64,000 bases of DNA from Phoronis australis (lineage: Eukaryota > Phoronida > Phoronidae): assembly GCA_002633005.1 (NCBI GenBank), contig NMRA01000299.1, forward strand, positions 60,001 to 124,000. Direction: 5' to 3'. The notes beneath the pieces are model-generated. The model was not told where the DNA came from. It did no database searches and saw only the letters and a program-made list of their open reading frames with translations. Of the stretch, positions 50,101 through 62,100 are shown in pieces (the first letter of the stretch is position 1; each line of letters opens with the position of its first letter). Position numbers and translations under genes: made by a program.

Positions 50101-53100
50101 TCAAATAGCAAAAAAGCGTGCACTGTGACGTAACTCATTTGTTTCCACATCTATAGGTAAAACCATACCCTTCCAATGCTTTCAAACATCATTGATAAAA
50201 CACACTCCAACACGAAAAATTAACAAATCCGTCGGTGCTGGAAAAATAGATAATTTGATAATATATTGTTCCCTAGAAAGTAAAGACATTATTTTACAAT
50301 GATCTTTGAAAAGTATACAATTTCGCATTTTTATTTAAAACAAAACGCTATTTTCTATCTAGACTGAACAAAAATTAGTAGGCAGAGTGGGCTCAATTGT
50401 AATACGGCTAAGTTGCCTTTACTGAAACATGCCTGGTGACTTTCCAGTCTCCTAAGAAAACATGGAGCGATCAGGTTAAATATTTTGTTTAAGTCCAAGT
50501 ACATCCACTGCCCATTAAATTTGAACAGTAACAATTTCTTTGTACTTGGCTCGTATACAATCATTGAAGTACAAAATCATTCCTTCAAGTGATATACCAT
50601 ATTCGCCCTAATAAGTTCCCTGATGCCTCTACAAGCGCCCCCAACACAATTTCAGACTTCGCTGAAACAAGCGCCCAGTCCATGAACGTGTACATGCAAA
50701 AAACAAGTTACCTAAAGTCCTAAAATTGTACAGTTACATCTTTAATTTATCAACAAGATCGGCAGTCCGGAAAAAATCATTGCGTACGGAATTTCTAGAA
50801 CACCAGCTTTGCTGCTGTGTCAGTATTTAGCCGTGAAACTTCCGCCATGCTTAAAAAAAATAATAGTTTTGCTGATCTTGCAAGGAATGTGCCCCACTAT
50901 GTTCTGGCCTTTAACAGAACACACAAAACGTACTTGTCTACGGGATTGAATGGTTCACGTACAGTTCCCAATTCTTCTCCCTCAACAGGATTCCAAATTT
51001 CTTTGAAAACATGAGTCAAAGACTGGAACTCATTCAAATGACAACTGTCTCACGAAAAAAAAAATCATGTTAAAAGCACGTGGCCAGGAAGAGTGCGTTC
51101 TACATTCCAGTCGAAGCAAATGTCACAGAGACTTTTTCTTGTGTTGCAGTGTACAATCTTGTGCAGAATTTGGACTTAACATGCCCTTAATCCCGACTCC
51201 ACGGGAACTTAAAAATCTTAGGGATGCTATTGGAAAACTTAAATGAGGATTTCAGGTAGTTTGTTGAGTTGAACCTGTATTTTTATTCACGTTGCCATAC
51301 CGACGATTGCGAGGCAGTGACGCATTGATGAGTTTTCGCCCTGCGTTTCAGTATAATTTTCTGTAAAATGATCGTACTTTAACAATGAAGTTTGAAAGCA
51401 ATGCATCACATTTTTTTAGAAAGTCTATCATACATTACACATACATCACAAAGCGTAAATTTGCAGAATCCTAGCTTCCGATTAAACCCATTTCGGAGAC
51501 CGGGTTTCAACTCAATTTTTCGAAACGCCTGGGAGCTTATTAGGACAAATACGGTAATTGTATTTATCCCACATATTTGAAAATATGGGTATTGTATATG
51601 TCATGTTATTTACTGCGAAAAACCAGAAAATAGAGCCAATCCGTATACAACGGTAGAGGCCGTATGTAATACCGCCCAGGGCACTTAAATTGGGAATCTA
51701 AAAAACAGGGGGTGGGCGGAAAGCTGAGTACGGGCGGTTAAAATCAAAATTTTTGAAAAGTTGGGAGTGGGTGCTTACTGCACAAAGGACCGATTTTACC
51801 CTCACAGAGCTACACTGACATCAGACTTCAAGCATGTCAGTTAAGATATACGTCGCCGGACTCAAGTAACCGACTTCGAAGGGCTGAAGTGGAATTGTGC
51901 ACACAGATAGACGTGCCTCCAGTAGGGCAAGTTTCTTGAAAGAAAAGCAAGATTACGCAAGACTACGCTAGATCGTCATGTATTGCTACGGGAAGCAGGT
52001 GATTTTGTGAAGATATGCAATGTGCAAATGACTAACAGCCTGTCTTTCTTCTAAATAACTTGAACCTAGTTTGAACAATGTAACATTTTATATATTTCTT
52101 TCTGTGTTGCCAAAACGACCTCCCAGAATTTGTTCAAAGCACGGACGATACTACTATAAGGCAATAGGGGTGGTCAGCAGTCAGCTGCAAAAATAATGAG
52201 GCAAAAACATATCATGTAAAAAAGCAAAAACACATCATGTAAAAAGTCAATAGGCAAATCAAGAGTTAAAAAATAAGTTTTTGACCATGTACATGTGGAC
52301 AGAATGTTCGACTTGCGCTTAATTACAAGTTAATTTCTGGCGCTGTTGTTTTTGGTTGAGCGCTTCCCTTTTGGTATCAGGAGTGAGTCATTAAAAACAT
52401 GCGTTTAACGAAGATACAGAACAATGGCCCGTATCTGATTGCATTCAAAACAATGCGTCCTCAATAATGTCGGTGGTCATGTACCAGCCAAGTGCGCTCG
52501 TTTTTTTTTCCTTGCTCAGGGTGATGCTTCGTGTACTGTCACAGGGAATCTAGAAAGGTAGGCCACGGACTTGAAATTCTTGTCAAGTACCGCTTTGTTG
52601 GTTCTTCCANGGACAGAATGTTCGACTTGCGCTTAATTACAAGTTAATTTCTGGCGCTGTTGTTTTTGGTTGAGCGCTTCCCTTTTGGTATCAGGAGTGA
52701 GTCATTAAAAACATGCGTTTAACGAAGATACAGAACAATGGCCCGTATCTGATTGTATTCAAAACAATGCGTCCTCAATAATGTCGGTGGTCATGTACCA
52801 GCCAAGTGTGCTCGTTTTTTTTTCCTTGCTCAGGGTGATGCTTCGTGTACTGTCACAGGGAATCTAGAAAGGTAGGCCACGGACTTGAAATTCTTGTCAA
52901 GTACCGCTTTGTTGGTTCTTCCATGGCAATGAAATACATTCAACAAGTGCTGTCTTAGTGATCAGTGCATGCTGAAACGAGTTCCGCACGTGAGTCAAAA
53001 GAAACAAGTTGGATCTCCTTCAGTAAATAAAGAGCATGAGCATACCGGTATTTTACTGCCATAATAAGGCATGTTCCCGGTTCCGCTAAAACTGTTTTGA

Positions 53101-56100
53101 TTGTCACTGAAAGGTAAGCGAGTTGCGCGACGAACGTTCACAAAAGCACACACTTAAGGTCTCGATTATAAAAAATTGGGGGTGGGCGGTAAGCCGAGCA
53201 TGAGCGCTTAAAAATGAACAAGAGCAACGCGGAGCGTTGAAATGTGCCCACGAATACATCGCAAATGGTGTGCTTTTAAGGTTATTCATTTGTATCATAA
53301 AAATGGCCACAAACATACAATCCATCCAAAATATTTCATAAAAATCTGTCAAGGAACTTCAGAGAAACAAAGGAAAACCGAACAAAATGAAATTGCCACT
53401 TGTGGGCACTGTGAGCGTCCGCTCCATCCGCATGAAAGTCGTCGTCTGTTAGCTTCATATGAATTCACTTGCTAAATTTGATAAAGATCCTGCAGTGGGT
53501 TTTGGAGATACAGCTATGGGTGCAAAGCAAAACAAAACTACCACTAGGAGGCGCCAAAGTAATCAGTCACCATCATCAAACGTCCTCTTCACACTGAAAA
53601 CATATACACCAATTTTTAAAACCATCTCTAGAATGATTTGGTTGATCGAGGGGTGGACGCCAAAAATAAGATCTGAAAACAGTAAAAATGGCCACCAGGT
53701 GGCACAAAATACCTCGATTCCATCCAAAAACAGGATGATAGTGTCATCTCACTAATAGATGCCTATATTCAAAATTTTATGAAAATCTGTTGAGGACCAT
53801 TGACGATACAGACTGGTAAACGTGAAAAACTAAAATTGCCACTAGGGGGCACACCAGTGGTCAGATCCGTCCGAAAGTCGTTGTTGTCCATTGTTAACTT
53901 CATATAAATACACTTGCTAAATCAAGTAAAGATTCTGCAAACAGTTTAATAGATACAGCTATCAGTACACAAAAATGCCACTAGGAGGTGCCACAATAGT
54001 AGAACTCGTTGGAAAATCATCGTTAGCCGTCCACTGCATAGTAAAAACATACATGCAAATTTTAACAACCATCCTGAAAGTGGTTTGGTTGACGAGTGGA
54101 CGCCAAACACAGACTCGAAAATAGTAAAAATGGCCACTAGGTGGCGCAAACTAGGTCGAATCCATCTGAAAATGGAGAGATAGCGCCATCTCACTAATAG
54201 ATGCCTAATATACCAAGTTTTATGAAAATGAAGATACAGAGGTAAACGTAAAAAATTAAAATTTTCATTAGGGGGCACACCGGAAGTCAGATCTGTTCGA
54301 AAGTTCGCTCATGCCATCCCATCTACCGAAGAAACACATGTGCAAAATTTTATGAACATACGTCACGGCGTTTTGGAGACAGAGCAGTGGATTCCGGACG
54401 GACAGACGCACAAATGGGGATGACAGCATAATGTGTCCACACATAAATATGTGGGGAAATTAAAATTGAAAATTTCGGGGGTGAGCGGTAAGCCGAGCAT
54501 GGGCAGTAACCTGGAGGAGTACGGTAGTAGAAAGCCAACAAACATGGTTAGTGTGCAGTCTTCCAGTGAACTAAATTTACGTGTACAATGCCAAATTTGA
54601 ATGAGCTCGTTCATTTGGGTTACCTAAATCCTTAATCCAAGGCATTGTTCTTGAAAAAGCAGTCCTACTACAGTTCTAAACAGCAAAGATTTACCAAATG
54701 AAAACTCCAATGCACGGTGATCAAGCGGCAATTTTTAGGCCTCGCTAGCTTCAATATGAGTCAGAAAAAAGCCAATAGCTGACTCAAAAGAATCAGCCCT
54801 AAATCTAATATAAATCAAATGGAAATGATTTCTGGTATATGCATACAGTAAATCTGTCTGATAACTAAGATGTTTACACGAAATTGCAACCTAATATGTA
54901 TTTTTTACTGACACAATCTTTGACTCTACCTCGCTAGTAACGTAAAATCTGCTTTTCGTGATACAGTCCTTACTTCAAGTTCTACGAATCAACAGTTTCC
55001 CCCAATTATTTTCCAGTGCTGTGATTAAAATGGGGGAAATATCTCAATATTAACTATTTCCATTCCAGAAGCAAACACACCAAAAAAGAAATTTATCGAA
55101 GCTAAAAGGACACACTGCAACACAACTGTTCAGTTAATGTTTCAATTTTGATAATTATTCAATGATTCAATATTTTAACTTGATTTATTTCACAAACTAA
55201 AAATTCTTAGAAATTCATTATGAAATAAAACTTTACTAATTTTTCAACAGGCATGTATATATGCTTGGCATACATATGACGTCAACAAGCCAATTGTACA
55301 TGCAGATATCGCTGCCATGCAAATAAGTTCATATACAAATAATAGTTTATCCTACATACATAAGAATACTACTGCAATATCCTATCTCGAATTCATTTCA
55401 TCTGGAAATCATCTGGGAATGTCCCAACTGTCTCGTTGGAACATTCCCATATGAAATGAATTCTTGATAGGATATGGCAGTAGTATTCCTATGTAAGTGG
55501 GATAACCTATATAACTACCGTAGTGTGTATCTTCAACATTGTCTATCCATTCCATTCCTTACAGAAAGGGCATAATATTTACAACATAGTATGTGGGGAC
55601 AAGATGAATCATATTGCAACTTGCCACCATAGCAAAGATCCTGCATAAAACCTCAAGTAGAGAGCATAGTATGGAAAGAATAGGATCATGAGGCATGTTA
55701 AGGTTATACCGAAGCTTTGGCTTACTAGGCACATACCCATGACCAAACTTTATATCTTCAAAAATATTAATACTCATACCGATAGGCATTTGCTACCTCC
55801 CACAGTACAACTGCCATCATCATTGTAGTCCATGTAACTGCCTATGGCCTCAACAGGCATTCCCCATGCCCGGCTGATCATCCAGTTGGGTAAAGTGGGT
55901 AGGGGTTGCCCTGAAAGAACCAAATTTAAAGTGATATGAAGATTGCAATTTCAATTCCATGACAAACACACATATTTGCTTTCATAGTTACTACACTCAT
56001 ACAACAAGAAAAACGCAAAGCATTGACAATTGCATGCGTCACCACAAATTGTGACCTATTTAAAGCGTATCCACAACAAATTTTTTGTACTTAGAGGTTT

Positions 56101-59100
56101 TGGACCGTGTATAACTAAAAAAACACTTCTTTTGAGGAACAATTAAGGAATTTTAAAGAAAAATTAATGATTTTTCGGCTTCCATGTGGTGTCATCATGA
56201 AGTTGATCAGTAGATAGCATTATGTGCAAAATTGGAAGATAGCAGTCTTGTGATTTTGTAAGTTACGAAGACTTAGCGAGCGAGTTTGGTGAGTATTATG
56301 AAGACAGGTATGGAAATAGCAATGAAGACAACACTGAGGCCATAGGTGAAACAGGTAATGAGTTGGACCTCGCCATATCGGCAGACTTTGCATGTTGAGA
56401 CCGTACAAACTCAACCCTACCCCACCAGTGTCTTTGGCAAGCAAAGCCAAGTCAAAACGTATTCAGTCTGTGGACAGTGCTGATTTCAGAGTAGTAATTA
56501 CAGTGCCTTTTATTCTATCATGATTTAATTTTCTAACCACTTCAGTGTCGGGTAATATATGTGTCTCGACTGTAAATCTAACAGAAGATTTTTCACAGGC
56601 TATCGAAGTCCAGTCGTGAATAGTGGACACTCACTCTGCATTCAAAAAAATGAAACCAGAGTTTGTCAGGAACGATCATAATACGATTATAATGAAGCTA
56701 ACTGGATTTTATTTCTGGTAAATTATACCCGTTTCTGTCGTGTCAGTTCCAAAATTATGAAATTCAAACTAAGCTTTGTGCCGTCGAGACTCGGCGATTA
56801 TTTCAGACCAGTGTCTGACTCCAGCCTCTGTGCCAGCTGCAGTTGTGACCTCAAACTATTTGCATGGTATCTACGTCCCATTTTCTACTATTGGGTATTG
56901 TGGATAGCATTCATTCCAACAAAATCTTACAACAAGAATAGACTGATGGAAACTTACTACAATCACATCTCAGTCACAATTTGATGTTGTGGCTCATAAG
57001 GCCTTTTCATACTGAGTGGAGCGCTGACGTAAACTGCGAAGTTAACTAAACCGTTCATACTGGCTTTGGTAGTTAACGGGCATTGAAGTCAACGGTAGGT
57101 GACTGTTGCCATCGCAGTAATTGCAAAGTAACGCAGCAAGCTAATACTTTTTTAACATTACAACTTGGGAGCATTTGCATGACTGCGCTAATTGACATAA
57201 AACACATTTTTAATTCCATTGGTGATTATTAGACCAAAATATGAGCAACCATTAGCGGCACTACCCTGCAATTGTTGATGATAACAGTGGCACCTGCTTA
57301 TAACTTCAATAGGACCGAAGTTGACCGTTCATACTACACCGCAGCGTCGAAGCTCTGCTCTTAAATCTACTTGTTTACTGCAAAGTTAACTGGCGCTGTA
57401 AACTTCGACCAGGACCAAACTTAAGCATTCATACTGACCGCAACTCCCCAAAACATCAAAGCGTCGACGTCAGTCTGAAAGGCCCTATATGTTATTTCAA
57501 GTTGTATACTTAGCTACCTAAATACATGTGTCGGTTAGAAAAGCCACGACTCAAATTTTGCATTGGCAACTAGCCTTGCAGCAAATTCTTGGAATTAAAT
57601 TCTAATGATCATAGGTGGTCTGGGGAATTGCATGGCTCAGATTAAATGCCAATGTATGGGCATGTGCCCAACCTCAATTTCTTGAAATTTACGATTTAAA
57701 GCACCCATCTTTTGGTTAAGCACTTACCTCCCCACTGTTTTCCAGGCTCGCCAAGTGTCCAGGCATTAACCTGTATGTTTAATGTTAAAACAAAGGATGA
57801 GCCCACTTCCAGAAATTCCTGGGAAACTAGACATTTTACAAAACTACACACTCTGCAATGAAATGATATCACATCAGATTCTCAACAGAAACAAGTGTTA
57901 ATTCATACCTTTGACTGCAACCAAGGCCACATAGTGGTTCCGGCCCGAATTGCTCCATGCTAAACAAATAGGTTTGTTCAAAGTACCATCTTTGCTGCGG
58001 CAATTTTCTGGTGGTACAAGTGCAGGCAGAAAGACTCCTAGAACAGAAACAAGAAATCACTCTGAAGGTTGAAGTTGAGCAAGACACAAAAATAAAGTGA
58101 ATGTCATGAGGTGACCACTACACTTACAAGAACAAGGCAGTGTTGATATATGCCCACTGTGTACATCGCATGTAGCACAGAAACAACAGATGATTAATAA
58201 TTAAAACGTTCCCACTAGACTAGAGGGAGTAATACAGCCTCAAGAGGGCAGAAAGCATGTCAGCAATGCTCTCTTCAATATCCTTTCATCATCATACCTC
58301 AGCAGTTTGATGGATAGGGAGGCAGACATTAAAGAACAGTGACGCAAAAATAATAAGAAAGGTCATTAGGGTGATTCCATAATAGACGGATTTGTCCCAA
58401 AATCCATTCGTACCTAAACTAACGTCAATAGGTGACTTTCGAAATAGCCACGCCAAATTGAAATTCACTAACCCGCCAAATGGCGATCAGGTCTTGCATG
58501 GACAAGCATTCAGTGCCACCTACAGATCCCATGTAATGGCTGGGGATGGGAGGTTTCAATCTACTGGACAGGTACAAAAAGTGTTTTAACAACTTTCCTG
58601 GCATTATAATGCCAGCAAATTTCCATTGCCGTGAGGTAACATGTACTACTGTCTTATGAAAAAAAGCCAAACTTTTTGAAACATCAATGAATGAATAAGT
58701 ACATCATGTTTCACACATTTCCCACAAAGAAGAAATATTTCCAAAAAAGCCAGTGGTTGCAACTGTTAAAGCAAAAGAATTTCGATCTCAGCCAGTGTCA
58801 AAACGCTAAAATAAATTAGTGAACTGTAACTAATCAAACAATGGGAGGGGCTAACAGTGGAATTCATTCTTCTTCTTTAAGGCTGATTAGGATCAACCGG
58901 AAGTCACTTTTGTGCTCTCATTACTCTACACAGGGCCAATATGAAAAGTGCCCTATTGTGCTCTCCTAAACAGGACATTTACCGTAAACGTTCGGGTTAA
59001 CGCCCTGGGCGGTTAAATTGGCAAACCCAAAAAATCGGGGGTGGGCGGTTAACCAGACATGGGCGCTTATTACGACAGGCAAGCGCCCTGGGCGGTTTAT

Positions 59101-62100
59101 CTTACCTCGTGATCTAAGTACCCACACCACACACGTAGGCCTACTCGGAACACGTTGCACTTTTCAAAGAGCGTTATCGTCACGTCGCCACATGACGGGA
59201 AAAATGTCATAACAGCGGATGATCCTAACAAAGGTTATCATGCCCTCAGATTAGTTATTCACTATTAAATTTACAGAATTGCTGAGTAATAGCCCCATGA
59301 CATCCTGCGGTCTTGTTATATAGCCTTGTAGAGTGCAGACGACCACTGACCATGCAGCCTCTACTTCGATTGCAACTATTTCATCTTGCTAAAGTGTGCG
59401 CGTGCAAGCTTCACGTGTTGCAGAGGTCACAGCAGACATCAAATTTATGGTTACAGTCTCGCACTAGCTGCCAACTTCATAGTCAGAGAGCAGTTTTAAA
59501 ATTGGTTGTAATAAAAGTTTGAAAACCTTAATTCAGATGTTTTTTTGTGTTTGGGATGTTCATAGTCAACACTCCGTGACTCAATGACATTTTCAGCGTA
59601 TGGTTCTGTGGCTTGCTGTTTTATCTCGACTGCCCGACATTGCTCACTTGCCGTTGCGCCAAACATGCCAGGCAAAGAAGTAGACACAAGACAAGAATCA
59701 GGGTTAAGCGGCCGTGTGCCACTCGTCAATCAAGAATAAAATTTCGAGGCACGGCATAAATATGTGATAAAACGCTACAAGACAGCGGTGTTTCAATTCA
59801 TAAACAATCACTTTACCAAACTTTGTGGTGGAAAAACATTTATTTTTCATGCGAGATGTCCAGATTATCCTATTTAAATCACTTGCAATATTGCACTGCG
59901 GCACTGTTCGGTCCCGTTGTTAGTGCGCAATGTCTCAGTCGGCTGACAATCGTGACTTGGAAATGCCGTCAAGTAATATAACGGCCCCTTACACATCTCG
60001 TTTTTTATGGCCAAAGATAGCGGCAGGATTCAGCACACGCGTAGGGCCTACGTGCGAGTCACCTGTCAATCACATGTTGGTGTCAAGGTAACATGCACTC
60101 CAAAGTGTGGGAACTTGTGCGCGTGCACCACTACAAAGTCACACATCAAAAGAGAATAGCGACAGTCCTAAGTAACAGAAACGGGCGTGACTATACTTTT
60201 AACCATTGTCTCATTTCTCTGGCCTGATTTTTTCGAATATATGTTTTATCAAGTGCACTGCAGACGAAAACTCAGCGCGGCAGACAAAGTCGCTGCAAGC
60301 GGAGGTTTTGACGCCGGCGGCGTTCTTAAACTTTGCAAACATGGGAAGAAAATAAAGTGACAAAAACGTTCAAGTATTATATTTTGAAGTGAGTTCATGA
60401 CCCAAGACAATAACTCGTTACTTGTATAATTGCAATTCACATTACTAAACCACCGTCTGGGAGGCCCGGCGTCGTTGCGCTCATTGTGATCATCAATCTT
60501 TTTCTAAAAGTCGGGGAATCGCGCGTTTCCTTAACACTGGGTGCTAAATCTTCATTCTTTAAAAGTCGGGGATGGGCGCTTAACCGAGAGGTGGGCGCTT
60601 AACTGGAAATCTTCAAAATCGCAGGGGTGCGCTTAACCGAGCAGTGGGCGGTTAAATCGAAAATCCACCTAAAGTAGGGGGTGGGCGGTTAACTGAGCAT
60701 GGGTGTTAACCCGAACGTTTACGGTATATTACCAAATATCATGAAGATCCATCAATCAACATCAAACAGGTAGAAAATGCGACGTGCTATTTTTGTAAGT
60801 TAAGCTAAAACTCAAAGTAAGCAAGTAATCCAAAAAATCCAACAGTATTTTGAAATAACAAATACGAATTTTTCAAATGGAAATGGCATAATTAAGGTCA
60901 GTCTATGGGTCATCATGTTATGAATGAAAACTTGACTTAATAACATGCAGATGTGGAAATAATAATGATAGACGAGTTATAAACACATTTTCAAAATCCC
61001 TGATCCTTCTACTTTATAAAAAGCATATTTTTGCAGGTTGACATGTCCTAGGTTTTTGATAATTGACTTAGAATTAGGGTCACTAAATAAGGTTTTACAA
61101 AACCTCAGATTGAAACATATCTGCATGAGGGGCTACCAAAACATCTTTATTTCATGAAAAACGGGGCAGTGGCATAAAATTGAAAAGGAATGATAACTTA
61201 GAGAACTGTAAAAGCGTTTTTAATTTGAGATTTTATCTTGAATACTAATATCAGACAGAATGTGGTCATCTTACTGATACCAATATTTGTTTTAATTACT
61301 AGACGTAAGTACATTTGCATTTGTTGTTTTTTTACTAAAAAGAAGTGGATTCATAACCAAACCAACCCCATATAAGAATAGAATTAAAAATCAAATCCTA
61401 AAACTGGTTTTCTGTAGATACTTGATTGAATGCAGACTATATAACCTTAAAGAGAACAAAAACCCTTACAAATGTGAGAGGATGTTTGTCCATCTTGAAT
61501 TCGGTTATAATTTGAGTAAATACAGTGTCGCCATCAGTTACGGCAGGGTTGTACAACCCTTTCAAAGCCCAGCTGTGTCGTGTCAATCCTAGGTAATCGA
61601 TGCTCGAAACCATTTCGTATAGCAATGAAGAATATTTTGAGACCTGTTCATTAGAGTCCATTTCCAGGTATACATTGAAAGGAAATACCCTTTTACAAAG
61701 GAACCCCACCACCTCCAAACCATCTGAAAAAGGTTGATATTTATGGGGAATTTTCAAAAATCTTTTACAAACCTGAGTAATCTCCACTGCTCTGGAGGCC
61801 ACTCATAGAGTCCAGTAATACAATTGGACGATGAAGGACATTGGCGAGACCAAATATATGGATGTTACGTAAGCCTAGAGGTTCACCATTAGGAGGCAGA
61901 TAGTATGGGTCACATTCATTAATGATCACTTCCCATTCGCTGGCATCAATGAAGTCCTGAAATTGCAATTTGTACGTGGACAGGTTATCACGGAAATGCT
62001 TCTTGAGGTTCTCCCTGAGGGCATGCCAGAACAGTTCTCGTCCAACCAAGGCACGCGATACAGCATGCACAAGGCAATGTCCATCACCATCTGCATGTAT

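Noticed and set aside
57727-57770. Possible VCPIP1 exon with acceptor ACATACAG and donor GAG|GTAAGTG
   Set aside because: Entering in the phase required by exon 2 gives an immediate TAA. Exon 3 at 55780-55910 follows exon 2 directly in phase and in the human alignment, leaving no gap.
61437-61802. 121-codon minus-strand ORF beginning MASRAVEITQ
   Set aside because: It starts inside exon 1 in another frame, runs through the donor into intron 1 and shows no similarity to VCPIP1 or another family I know.
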